From assembly GCA_001274695.2 (NCBI GenBank), contig LARU01000002.1, positions 372,001 to 436,000 of the forward strand: a stretch of 64,000 bases of DNA, in the 5' to 3' direction. Below are positions 44,094 to 52,110 of this stretch, in pieces (the stretch's first letter is position 1; every line of letters starts with the position of its first letter). The notes below the pieces were generated by a model that was given only the letters and a program-made list of their open reading frames with translations, was not told the DNA's origin and did not search any database. The DNA is from Azoarcus sp. PA01 (GTDB lineage: Bacteria > Pseudomonadota > Gammaproteobacteria > Burkholderiales > Rhodocyclaceae). The position numbers were made by a program, and so were the translations under genes.

Positions 44094-45233
44094 TCAGGCG
44101 GGTGCGCCCGGGTCCATGTCTTCGGGCACCGGCAGCTTGCCCGGCACTGCGGGCGGAAGGCCGCCGCCAGCCATCCAGCGGTTGAGCTGGTACACGTAGG
44201 CCATGACTTCGGCCACTGCGGTATAGAGCGCGCCAGGCACTGCCTGGTCCAACTCACAGTGCTTGTACAGCGCGCGCGCGAGCGGCGGCGCCTCGAGCAA
44301 CGGCACCTTGTGTTCCTTCGCCAGCTCGCGGATCTTCAGCGCGATCTCGCCGCGCCCTTTCGCGACGACGACCGGCGCGCCCATCTTCTGCGCGTCGTAT
44401 TTCAGCGCGACCGAGAAATGCGTCGGGTTCGTCACGACGACGTCGGCTTTCGGGACTTCGGCCATCATCCGCCGGCGCGCCATCTCGCGCTGCATGCTGC
44501 GGATGCGCCCCTTGACGTGCGGGTCGCCTTCCTGCTCCTTGCCTTCGCGCTTGACCTCTTCCTTCGTCATGCGCAGGCGCTTGTGGTATTGCCACAGCTG
44601 GAACGGCACGTCGATCAGCGCCAGCAGCGCGAGGCCCATGATGATCAGCAGCGCGGAGAACAGCACCGCCTGCAGAAAGTCCGGCACCGCGCTCTCCACC
44701 GCTTCGGAAGTCAGCGCGAAGATGTGCTCGCGCTCGCGCCACACCGCGAAAACACCGATGCCGCCGACGACCGCCGCCTTGAGCAGCGACTTGAGCATTT
44801 CGGCCAGCCCGTGCAGCGAGAACATCCGCCCGAAGCCCTTGAGCGGATCCATGCGGTCGAACTTGAGCCCGAGCGCTTTCGGCGAGAACACGAAGCCGCC
44901 GAGCAGGATCGGTGCGCCGACCGCCGCCACCATCAGCACGCCGAACAGCGGCAGCATCGTCAGCAAGGCTTGCGTGAACAGGTCGCCGAAGTCCTTCAGC
45001 ATCAGCTGCGGGTCGAACGCGACCGCGCGCTCGAAACGGAAGCCGTGGCGCAGCATGCCGAGTACGCGCTCGCCGATCCAGCCGCCCATCAGCCACAGCC
45101 CGCTCGCGCCGGTGATCAGGACGAGGAAAGTCGACAGCTCGCGCGACTGCGGAACCTGCCCTTCCTCGCGAGCCTGCTCCAGCCGCCGTGGCGATGCCTG
45201 TTCCGTTTTCTCGAGATCGCTGTCTTCAGCCAT
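44094..45233 (-). CDS. flhB: Flagellar export switch protein FlhB
   Basis: A 379-residue export gate subunit with four N-terminal helices and the autocleavage site VVVTNPTHFSVALKYD (NPTH) starting the C-terminal domain near residue 260. Cleavage between Asn and Pro switches export from rod/hook to filament proteins. ATG 45233 (MAEDSDLEKTEQASPRRL) starts the conserved N-terminus; the frame is open 10 codons upstream. First of the flhB-flhA-flhF run visible here. Confidence 0.95.
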   Translation of the reverse strand: MAEDSDLEKTEQASPRRLEQAREEGQVPQSRELSTFLVLITGASGLWLMGGWIGERVLGMLRHGFRFERAVAFDPQLMLKDFGDLFTQALLTMLPLFGVLMVAAVGAPILLGGFVFSPKALGLKFDRMDPLKGFGRMFSLHGLAEMLKSLLKAAVVGGIGVFAVWREREHIFALTSEAVESAVPDFLQAVLFSALLIIMGLALLALIDVPFQLWQYHKRLRMTKEEVKREGKEQEGDPHVKGRIRSMQREMARRRMMAEVPKADVVVTNPTHFSVALKYDAQKMGAPVVVAKGRGEIALKIRELAKEHKVPLLEAPPLARALYKHCELDQAVPGALYTAVAEVMAYVYQLNRWMAGGGLPPAVPGKLPVPEDMDPGAPA

Positions 45234-45397
45234 CGCCGGCTCCTTGCCCGCGCCGCGCCGCAAGCCGCGCGCGGTGCGGGCGAACGACGAGCAGCGGCAA
45301 TTATCGCGGCGCAGCGACAGGCCACGGAGGCCGATAAGCGGCGGGAAAGCCCCTTAATTCAGGAACTGCAACGCGAAACCGGGACGAACCAGCGTAC

Positions 45398-45856
45398 TCA
45401 GCGCGCGGCGGGGAGCCGGTCGATGCCGCGGATCCGGGCGCCGGGAGCGATATTGCGTCCCGCAAACCAGTCACCGTTCATTTCCAGCGCGAAGCGTGCC
45501 GGGCCGGCGGCACAATGACTGTCCTCGCTTCGCGGCTGCATCTGCTCGATGTTGAGGATGCGCCCTTCGTGGTCGAGAAACGCGACCGACAGCGGGATCA
45601 GCGTGTTCTTCATCCACATGCAGTGGCGGGCATCGTGGGCGAAGACGAAGATCATGCCGCGGTGCGCCGGCATCGCGGGCCTGTTCATCAGCCCGATCTG
45701 GCGGGCTTCGTCGGTGTGCGCGAGCTCCGCCTCGATGCGATACATCCCGGCCCCCAGTTCGACGAGCGGCAAGTCGGCCTGCGCGGCCGGAACCTGGAGC
45801 AGACCGCTCGCGAGAAACAGTGCGATGTGACGGACGGAACGACGTTGCAGGAACAT
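45398..45856 (-). CDS. DUF192 family exported protein
   Basis: A 152-residue protein with a signal peptide (HIALFLASGLLQVPAAQA). It contains the DUF192 pattern: IEAELAHTDEARQIGLMNRPAMPAHRGMIFVF, then MWMKNTLIPLSVAFLDHEGRIL and a C-terminal EMNGDWFAGRNIAPGARI. The domain is a small beta-barrel of unknown function, often exported and near metabolic genes. ATG 45856 is the first start that keeps the signal sequence. It lies 35 bases downstream of rluE. Confidence 0.82.
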   Translation of the reverse strand: MFLQRRSVRHIALFLASGLLQVPAAQADLPLVELGAGMYRIEAELAHTDEARQIGLMNRPAMPAHRGMIFVFAHDARHCMWMKNTLIPLSVAFLDHEGRILNIEQMQPRSEDSHCAAGPARFALEMNGDWFAGRNIAPGARIRGIDRLPAAR

Positions 45857-45890
45857 GGCAGCAGCCCGGGTGCGATTTCGACGCGAAATT

Positions 45891-46502
45891 CTACCCTCGA
45901 CCGCCTCTGCGCCGTCCGCCCCTACCCGCGAATGCGCTCGCACTGGGCGTGGCCGGGCTTTGCACCTCCTCGCTGCGCCACTGGCCGGGAGCGAGCCCGG
46001 TCAGCGACCAGTCGCCGATCGCCACGCGGATCAGCCGCAGCGTCGGGAAACCGGCTTTCGCCGTCATCCGTCGTACCTGACGGTTCTTCCCCTCGTGCAG
46101 CACGATCTCGAGCCACGACGTCGGCACGCTCTTGCGGAACCGCACCGGCGGGTCGCGCGGCCACAGCCACTCCGGCTCAGCGACGCGGCGCGCACTGCAC
46201 GGACGGGTGACGAAATCGCCCAGATCGAGCCCGCCCCGCAGCGCGGCCAGCGCCGCGTCGTCGGGCTCGCCCTCGACCTGCACGAGGTAGGTTTTCGGCA
46301 GCTTGTGGCGCGGATCGGCGATGCGGTGCTGCAAGGCGCCGTCGTCGGTGAGCAGCAACAGGCCTTCGCTGTCGGTGTCGAGTCGCCCGGCGGCATAGAC
46401 GCCGGACACGGGGACGAAAGCCTTGAGCGTGACGTGCGCGCCGTCGCCGGAAAACTGGCAGATCACGCCGTACGGCTTGTTGAGGAGGATCAGGCGGGAC
46501 AT
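45891..46502 (-). CDS. rluE: 23S rRNA pseudouridine synthase (RluE-type)
   Basis: A 203-residue RsuA/RluE-family pseudouridine synthase. The catalytic motif [14 protein letters not shown] (Asp near residue 41) is intact, together with [13 protein letters not shown] at the N-terminus, [11 protein letters not shown] and the C-terminal [11 protein letters not shown]. There is no S4 domain, as in RluE, which modifies U2457 of E. coli 23S rRNA. It ends with a Gly/Arg-rich tail. Confidence 0.88.
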   Translation of the reverse strand: MSRLILLNKPYGVICQFSGDGAHVTLKAFVPVSGVYAAGRLDTDSEGLLLLTDDGALQHRIADPRHKLPKTYLVQVEGEPDDAALAALRGGLDLGDFVTRPCSARRVAEPEWLWPRDPPVRFRKSVPTSWLEIVLHEGKNRQVRRMTAKAGFPTLRLIRVAIGDWSLTGLAPGQWRSEEVQSPATPSASAFAGRGGRRRGGRG

Positions 46503-46590
46503 CGGACGCTGCTTCGGCCGAGCGGCCGCGGTCGCGCGGCACGCGTCGCTCCGCGTCGCGCGGCCCGGCTCTCGCGAACCGCCACCCGGT

Positions 46591-47334
46591 TCAGTCGTTG
46601 GACGATTTGGCGCCGGCCATGGCTGTGCCGGCGGTTGTGGGGGCCGCAGCGGGAGGATGTTCGCCCGCCGCCTCCGCCGCGCTCTGCCGGATTCGCGCCA
46701 GCACCGTCTTGCCCTTGGTCGTGAGGAAAGGTTCGACCATCAGCTGGAGGCCTTCATCGACGTATTCGGCGAGCGTGTACCGGTCGCGGAACGCCCAGTA
46801 TTTCAGCGCCCACGCATGCGCGAACGTGACGCACTGATAAGACAGGAGATGCTCGTTGATCGGGCGCATGAAACCGCCCGTCGTGCACGCGCGAATCGCC
46901 TTCTCGATGAGGCGGTTCGTACGGGTTTCGCCGTCCATGATCAGACCGCGCCGATCGGCACGCAACGACTTCGTCGAGCGGTAGGCGAGCACCGTCGCGT
47001 CGCGCTGCGCGTCGACGATCGCGCAATACGCCCAGATCGCCCGGCACAGGCGCTCGACCGGATGCGTCAGGCCTTCGATCTGACGCGGAATCTCGTTCTC
47101 GTACGTGTCGAGCACCTGCTTCAGCGTCAGGAACAGGATGTCGTCCTTGTCGCCGAAGTACTGGTAGATCAGCCCGGTGCTCACTTTGGCCTCGCGGGCG
47201 ATCTGCAGAATGGTCGTCGTGTAGTAGCCTTCTTCGGAAAAAAGCTTCGTCGCCGCACGGATGATCTGGTGACGGCGCTCTTCGACCAGCTTCGGGTCGG
47301 AAACTACGCTCTTGACGCTTTCTGCTGAACTCAT
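46591..47334 (-). CDS. TetR-family regulator of the catabolic cluster
   Basis: A 247-residue repressor. The TetR helix-turn-helix is at about 17-63: [52 protein letters not shown]. The C-terminal ligand domain is larger than average, with a low-complexity Ala tail. It is the only regulator within the 47-59 kb block, and three promoters there carry the same inverted repeat (TGANTGA-N4-TCANTCA), typical of TetR operators. I infer that it controls them and that a CoA thioester may be the inducer. No copy of the repeat is seen before this gene itself. ATG 47334 was chosen over an upstream in-frame extension. Confidence 0.88.
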   Translation of the reverse strand: MSSAESVKSVVSDPKLVEERRHQIIRAATKLFSEEGYYTTTILQIAREAKVSTGLIYQYFGDKDDILFLTLKQVLDTYENEIPRQIEGLTHPVERLCRAIWAYCAIVDAQRDATVLAYRSTKSLRADRRGLIMDGETRTNRLIEKAIRACTTGGFMRPINEHLLSYQCVTFAHAWALKYWAFRDRYTLAEYVDEGLQLMVEPFLTTKGKTVLARIRQSAAEAAGEHPPAAAPTTAGTAMAGAKSSND

Positions 47335-47457
47335 GATCGTTCCTCGGGGATGTTCTGTTGCTGCCGCTGGCCGGCGCCGCAATCGCGCCGGACATCGTAT
47401 TGTGCCACCAGTTCAGACCGCTTTCCGCCTTCGACGTCGCGCGGGACAAGGGGACAA

Positions 47458-47586
47458 TTAACCCGGCAATCAAATACCAACCGTTCGCCGGCAATCAAAT
47501 ACGAACCGTTCGCCCTGAGCCTGTCGAAGGGCGGTGCCAGGGGCTTCGACAGGCTCAGCCCGAACGGTATTTGGCTGCCGGGTTAA
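47458..47586. repeat. Interspersed inverted-repeat element, copy 2
   Basis: Outer arms TTAACCCGGCA (47458-47468) and TGCCGGGTTAA (47576-47586) are perfect inverted copies, extended by AATCAAATAC/GTATTTGGC. Inner arms pair GTTCGCCCTGAGCCTGTCGA with the mirror TTCGACAGGCTCAGCCCGAAC. A block GGCAATCAAATACNAACCG is duplicated in tandem on the left side (about 47464-47510). The right end lies 3 bases from the stop of the neighbouring crotonase gene. No coding content. Confidence 0.85.
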
Positions 47587-47589
47587 TAA

Positions 47590-48345
47590 CTATTGCTTGC
47601 TCAGGAAGCGCTGCACGCGTTCCTGCGTCCCCGCGTCGGCGAGCAGCGCGGCGCTGCCGGCGAGTTCCACTTCGAATCCATTTTCCTCGGCAGCGACCGC
47701 AACCCCGATGCAGCGCTTGCATTCGGCAAGCGCCGTACCCGGCAGGGCTGCGATGCGTTCGACCACGGCGCGCGTCACCGATTCCAGCTCGGCTGCCGGG
47801 GCGACCCAGTGCGCACAGCCCAGGGCAACCGCTTCGGCGCCGCCGATCACTTCGGCGCCGAGGATCAGCCGTCTGGCGACTGCTTCGCCGCAGATGCGCG
47901 TCATGCGCTGCGTGCCGCCGGCCGCCGGCAGAAGCCCCAGCCGCGCTTCCGGCAGGCCGATCCTGGCCGAGTCGGCAACGACGCGCAGATCACAGGCGAG
48001 CGCGAGTTCGAAGCCGCCGCCCATCGCCGCCCCGCCGATCTCGACGACCGACACCTGCGGGAGGCGTTCGAGGCGCGCATACACTTCCTGCATCCGGCGC
48101 GTCATCGCGATCATCTGCATGCGCCCGGTTTCGCTGTCGAACAGCGAGCCGATCAGCTCCAGGTCCGCGCCGGCGCAAAACACCCGCTCGCCGCTGCGGA
48201 TCCACAGCACATTGACGCGCGGCGTGCGTTCGATCTCGGCGAGGATGCGGTCGAGCTGCTCGATCCATTCCTCGTTGATCGCATTGACCGGGGAGCGGCA
48301 CAGCGTCACCGTTGCGACCGAAGCTTCAATAGTTAGCGAAATCAT
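47590..48345 (-). CDS. Enoyl-CoA hydratase (BadK-like)
   Basis: A 251-residue crotonase-family hydratase. Both catalytic glutamates are present, one in GGGFELALACDLR and one in GLPEARLGLLPAAGGTQRM; the oxyanion hole is from SGERVFCAGADLELIG and GAAMGGG. It should add water to a 2-enoyl-CoA. The context (acyl-CoA dehydrogenase, BadH-like SDR) suggests a cyclic enoyl-CoA such as cyclohexene-carboxyl-CoA, as BadK does. A strong GGGAGGG ribosome site precedes ATG 48345. Confidence 0.8.
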   Translation of the reverse strand: MISLTIEASVATVTLCRSPVNAINEEWIEQLDRILAEIERTPRVNVLWIRSGERVFCAGADLELIGSLFDSETGRMQMIAMTRRMQEVYARLERLPQVSVVEIGGAAMGGGFELALACDLRVVADSARIGLPEARLGLLPAAGGTQRMTRICGEAVARRLILGAEVIGGAEAVALGCAHWVAPAAELESVTRAVVERIAALPGTALAECKRCIGVAVAAEENGFEVELAGSAALLADAGTQERVQRFLSKQ

Positions 48346-48676
48346 AAATCCCTCCCGATGGAACCCGATTCCCGACCCGGGACGCTGCCACGGCGTCCGC
48401 TGAAAGGGGAATCGGCACGGTGCGATCAAGAATAAAAAGGGGCATCGCCGGCGTTTGCGGACGTCGGAGGAGATGAGCAGCGTGGTATCACGCAAGCCGT
48501 TCGATGCGATGCCCCGAAAGCGAATCGCCAGAGCCACGTTCCGGCGCAAGCCGCAGCGGCGCAAGGGAGGACACTTTTCGGCGCCGCCTCCCCTGGCCGC
48601 GCGGGCATGTCTTCCCCTCCGCGCCCCGACGCCGTACCGACACCGGAGCGCTGCCGTTTCCGGCTCAGTTGCCTTC
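48346..48676. other. Intergenic region between two crotonase genes
   Basis: A 331-base gap without a gene. It holds inverted arms GGGGCATCG (48439-48447) and CGATGCCCC (48507-48515). In the minus direction the first-met arm is the right one and the hairpin is followed by TTTTTATT (48431-48438), so it may be a large terminator for the upstream crotonase transcript. At the right edge CTCAGTTGCCTT occurs twice, the second copy covering the stop of the next gene. Confidence 0.45.
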
Positions 48677-49495
48677 TCAGTTGCCTTCGAACTTCGGCAC
48701 CTGCTTGTTCACGAACGCGTTGTAGGCGCGCGTGAAGTCCTGCGTCTGCATGCAGATCGCCTGGGCTTCGGCTTCGGTCTCGAGCGCCTGCTCGATCGTC
48801 TGGTTCCATTCCTGGTGCAGGCACTTCTTCGTCATCGAGTGCGCGAACGCCGGACCGTTCGCGAGCGACAGCGCCATCTCCTGCGCCTTCGCCAGCACTT
48901 TTTCGGCGGGCACGACGTCGTTGAAGTAGCCCCAGGCGCGGCCTTCCTCGGCGCTCATCGAGCGGCCGGTGTAGAGCAGCTCGGACGCGCGCCCCTGGCC
49001 GATGATGCGCGGCAGGATGCTGCACGCGCCCATGTCGCAGCCGGCGAGGCCCACGCGCACGAACAGGAACGCGGTCTTCGTTTCGGGCGTCGCGTAGCGC
49101 AGGTCGGACGCCATCGACACGATCGCGCCGGCGCCGGCGCAGATGCCATCGACCGCCGCGATGATCGGCTGCGGGCAGTTGCGCATTTCCTTGACGAGGT
49201 TGCCGGTCATGCGCGTGAACGTCAGCAGGCCGTTCGTGTCCATCTTCGTCAGCGGCCCGATGATGTCGTGCACGTCGCCGCCCGAGCAGAAGTTGCCGCC
49301 GGCGCCGGTGATGACCACCGTGCGCACGTCATCGACATACTGCAGTTTGTGGAAGGTGTCGCGCAGCTCGGCGTAGCTCTCGAACGTCAGCGGATTCTTG
49401 CGCTCGGGACGGTTCAGCGTGATCGTCGCGACGCGGTCGGCCACTTCCAGCTTGAAATGCTCGGGGCGCCATTCGGCAGCTTTCAGCTTGTACAT
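48677..49495 (-). CDS. Crotonase-fold protein lacking hydratase glutamates
   Basis: A 272-residue crotonase-fold protein. The oxyanion elements are present ([25 protein letters not shown]). Where hydratases have the first Glu (GGxxELA) it reads GAIVSMA, and where they have the second (PExxLGLxP) it reads [13 protein letters not shown]. An Asp lies in the position pattern used by BadI/MenB-like hydrolases or lyases (GCDMG against SVDPG). It therefore may hydrolyse or cleave rather than hydrate. In this cluster a ring-opening 2-ketoacyl-CoA hydrolase role is plausible but unproven. It follows the SDR by 55 bases. Confidence 0.7.
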   Translation of the reverse strand: MYKLKAAEWRPEHFKLEVADRVATITLNRPERKNPLTFESYAELRDTFHKLQYVDDVRTVVITGAGGNFCSGGDVHDIIGPLTKMDTNGLLTFTRMTGNLVKEMRNCPQPIIAAVDGICAGAGAIVSMASDLRYATPETKTAFLFVRVGLAGCDMGACSILPRIIGQGRASELLYTGRSMSAEEGRAWGYFNDVVPAEKVLAKAQEMALSLANGPAFAHSMTKKCLHQEWNQTIEQALETEAEAQAICMQTQDFTRAYNAFVNKQVPKFEGN

Positions 49496-49550
49496 GAAAT
49501 TCTCCTGATGATCGACTGTTGGGAAAGGATTGGGGTTGGCAGGGAACGGG

Positions 49551-50297
49551 TCAGCCCGCGAGGGTCAGACCGCCGCTCACGCTGATGACCTGGCCGGTGA
49601 TGAAACTCGCCCGGTCGCTGGCGAAGAACAGCACTGCATCGGCAAGTTCGGACGGCTTGGCAAGGCGCCGCATCGGCGTCGCCTTGACGAAAGCTTCGCG
49701 GTGCTTCTCCGGCACCGCTTGCAGGAGCGGCGTGTCGGTCGGTCCCGGGCAGACACAATTGACGTTGATGTTGTAGCGCGCGACTTCACGGGCGAGCGAC
49801 TTGGTGAAGGCGATCGCCCCGCCCTTCGCTCCGGAATACACGGTCTCGCCGAGGCTGCCGACGCGCCCCGCGTCGCTCGCGACGGTGACGATCTTGCCCG
49901 AGCCGCGCTCGATCATCTGCGCGAGGAACGCGTGTGACACCGCGACCGGCCCGAGCAGGTTGAGGTCGATGACCTTGCGCCAGAAGTCCGGCGTGTTCTC
50001 CATGAACGGCTGGATCTTCCCCCAGCCCGCGACGTTCGCGACGATGTCGATCTGGGGGCGGCGGCGATAGGCCTCATCCTTGAACGCAGCGATCGAATCG
50101 AGATCGGTGACGTCGAGGCGGATGAAGTCCACGCCCAGGTGCTGTTCGCACAGCGCGCCGGCGACAGCCGCGCCCTTTTGCTCGTCGATGTCGCCGATCA
50201 GCACATAGGCGCCGGCGCGCGCCAGCGTTTCCGCAGTCGCCAGACCGATCCCCGATGCTCCACCCGTGACGACTGCTGTTTTTCCGTCAAGCCGCAT
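49551..50297 (-). CDS. badH: SDR dehydrogenase, BadH-like
   Basis: A 248-residue short-chain dehydrogenase. NAD-binding TGGASGIG (11-18), NVAG at 88-91, and catalytic Ser/Tyr/Lys in [22 protein letters not shown]; the C-terminus is [16 protein letters not shown]. The pattern, including [10 protein letters not shown] and ASDAGRVGS, is very like BadH, which oxidises 2-hydroxycyclohexanecarboxyl-CoA to the ketone in Rhodopseudomonas. It is the first gene behind the operator-bearing promoter at about 50.43 kb, leading a three-gene run with the two crotonases. The exact substrate is inferred. Confidence 0.75.
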   Translation of the reverse strand: MRLDGKTAVVTGGASGIGLATAETLARAGAYVLIGDIDEQKGAAVAGALCEQHLGVDFIRLDVTDLDSIAAFKDEAYRRRPQIDIVANVAGWGKIQPFMENTPDFWRKVIDLNLLGPVAVSHAFLAQMIERGSGKIVTVASDAGRVGSLGETVYSGAKGGAIAFTKSLAREVARYNINVNCVCPGPTDTPLLQAVPEKHREAFVKATPMRRLAKPSELADAVLFFASDRASFITGQVISVSGGLTLAG

Positions 50298-50421
50298 TTT
50301 GTTCTTGCCTCCTGATTCACAAAGTTTTTGCCTCGTCGGGTGTCGGGATGCCGGCCTTGCCGCTCACGAACCCCTTTTGTCACGCGCCGCGCCTGGTTTC
50401 GTGCAAAGCGCAGCTGGTGTA

Positions 50422-50453
50422 TGAATGATTGTTCAGTCAGTTCATCAAGTCAA
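50422..50453 (-). promoter_or_regulatory. Promoter and TetR-type operator of the SDR/crotonase operon
   Basis: On the minus strand TTGACT (50453-50448) and AATCAT (50430-50425) are 17 bases apart. The inverted repeat TGACTGAACAATCATTCA (50439-50422, half-sites TGANTGA and TCANTCA) covers the end of the spacer and the -10. A bound repressor would block polymerase. The same half-sites with the same 4-base gap occur at two other promoters in this cluster. Confidence 0.75.
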
Positions 50454-50695
50454 CCCCCTGATGCACGATTCCTCTCGTCCACGCGACAAAGCTCTCCGGG
50501 CAAGCGCTCGCAGCGCCCCCGTTCAGGCGAGCGTCATCGCCGCGGTAACAAGAAATATCCCGTTGCATGATGTAACACGACCGAGATCGCCCGCGCGTCC
50601 ACGACGCCCGCGAGCGCTGCTTGTCGATCGACGACCGCGACCTCATCAAGGCGCGCGACCGAGCGCCTCGGCAACGCCTTTCGCAGGGCACGCAG

Positions 50696-50724
50696 TTGAC
50701 TGTCGTGACTGAGCGCTCAATCAT
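50696..50724 (+). promoter_or_regulatory. Promoter and TetR-type operator of the MFS gene
   Basis: TTGACT (50696-50701) and AATCAT (50719-50724) are 17 bases apart. The repeat TGACTGAGCGCTCAATCA (50706-50723) lies in the spacer and -10. The -35 and -10 hexamers are identical to those of the divergent SDR promoter. Confidence 0.75.
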
Positions 50725-50748
50725 TCCTCCACACTTCAGGGGAAAGCA

Positions 50749-51993
50749 ATGCAGAAGACTTCATGGGCCGCGGTAGGCATCGCGATCTTTTCAGGCATGG
50801 TGGCGGCAGCTGCGATCGGCAAAGTCCCGCCCGCGCTGCCGGCAGTGCGCGACCAGCTGGGGCTGACGATGATCGAGGCAGGCTGGGTGATGTCGACGTT
50901 CGCGACGCTGGGCGGCTGTTGCGCGCTGTTTTTCGGTGGCGCGAGCGCCCGTATCGGCGAGCTTCGCCTGGCGCTGCTCGGGCTCGCGATGATGGTGTTG
51001 GGCGCCCTCCTCGGTGCTTTCGCACACAGTTACACGCTGCTGCTGGTGTCGCGCGTGCTCGAAGGCAGCGGCTTCATCGCCGTCGTCGTCACCCTCCCCT
51101 CGCTGATTACACGCAGCACGGCGCCGCGCGACTACCGCCTCGCGCTCGGCCTGTGGAGCATCTACCTGCCGTTCGGCAGCAGCATTGCGATGCTGACGGC
51201 GCCGTTCATGCTCCCCGCGCTCGGCTGGCGGGGACTGTGGCTCGTTATCGCCGGCGCGGCGCTCGCCTGCGCGACACTGCTCTACCGCATGCGCCAGCGT
51301 TTCGTCGCGCCCGCAAGTGCCGCCGTGCGCCCCGCTTCGGGCGTGATCATCCTCGAGACCCTGCGCAGTCCGGGTGCGTGGTGCCTGACCGCTGCGTTTT
51401 TCACCTATACGCTGCAGTGGTTCACGCTGATGGTGTGGCTGCCGAGCTTCCTCGTCGAACACCGCGGCCTTTCGGTGTCGCTCGCCGGCGCGCTGACCGC
51501 AGGGGTGGTCGCGGCGAACGTGCCCGGCAACATACTCGGCGGCTGGCTCGTCCACCGCGACATTCGCCGTGGCACGCTGATCTGCGCGACGTCGCTGTTC
51601 ATGCTGGCGTGCGCGTTCGGCATTTTCGACGAGCGCCTGCCGGACGCGCTGCGCTACGGCCTGTGCCTGCTGTTTACTTCCGTCGGCGGCATTCTCCCGG
51701 CCGCCGCGTTCTCCGGCCTGACCGCCCATGCGCCGTCGCCTCGGCACATCGGCGCGGTCAACGGCCTGCTCGTGCAGGGCTCGAACCTCGGCCAGTTCGT
51801 CGGACCGCCGGCGATCGCCGCAGTCGTTACCGCGGGCGGCGGGGACTGGGGCGCCGCGACCGGCCTCATGGCGGGGGCTGCCGTGGCCGGTGTGGCCGCC
51901 GGCCTGTTGCTGGTGATCGAACGCACGCCGCCGGACACGCGTCAGGCTCCCGTGGAACATGCGGTTGCGGAAGGGGGCGGCTCGGGCTGCTGA
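50749..51993 (+). CDS. MFS transporter
   Basis: A 414-residue major facilitator with about twelve membrane helices, CynX/NimT-like in its pattern (GKVPPALPAVRDQLGLTMIEAGWVMSTFATLGG, and RLPDALRY in the middle). It has its own operator-bearing promoter opposite the SDR operon. It probably moves the cluster's acid substrate, a product or a toxic intermediate; import or export cannot be told. Together with the TRAP system it gives two transporters in one regulon. The start follows AGGGGAAAGCA. Confidence 0.82.
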   Translation: MQKTSWAAVGIAIFSGMVAAAAIGKVPPALPAVRDQLGLTMIEAGWVMSTFATLGGCCALFFGGASARIGELRLALLGLAMMVLGALLGAFAHSYTLLLVSRVLEGSGFIAVVVTLPSLITRSTAPRDYRLALGLWSIYLPFGSSIAMLTAPFMLPALGWRGLWLVIAGAALACATLLYRMRQRFVAPASAAVRPASGVIILETLRSPGAWCLTAAFFTYTLQWFTLMVWLPSFLVEHRGLSVSLAGALTAGVVAANVPGNILGGWLVHRDIRRGTLICATSLFMLACAFGIFDERLPDALRYGLCLLFTSVGGILPAAAFSGLTAHAPSPRHIGAVNGLLVQGSNLGQFVGPPAIAAVVTAGGGDWGAATGLMAGAAVAGVAAGLLLVIERTPPDTRQAPVEHAVAEGGGSGC

Positions 51994-52110
51994 AGAACGC
52001 CGGACGAAACAACGGCGGTCTTCGGACCACCGTTTGTGTGCTTGCTGCTGCATCGCAGCGCCGGGGTGGCCGGGCCAAGGTTTTGCCCGGTCGCCCCGAC
52101 GTCGTTCGCG

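Larger units (their letters stand above)
50298..50748. other. Divergent regulatory region, SDR operon and MFS gene
   Basis: A 451-base gap without a gene. Both ends hold a promoter with the shared inverted repeat: 50422-50453 (minus) and 50696-50724 (plus). The middle (50454-50690) shows nothing I can identify; it is AT-poorer again and has no hairpin with U tract. Confidence 0.6.

Noticed and set aside
40051-44199. A 1382-codon open frame on the plus strand across the flagellar genes
   Set aside because: It is antisense to flhF and flhA, which have complete motifs. GC-rich third positions remove stops on the other strand; the translated text is Arg/His/Ala-rich and has no domain.
47458-47586. 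Inverted-repeat element read as a CRISPR or an attachment site
   Set aside because: No repeat-spacer series; the tandem part has only two units, and no integrase is near.
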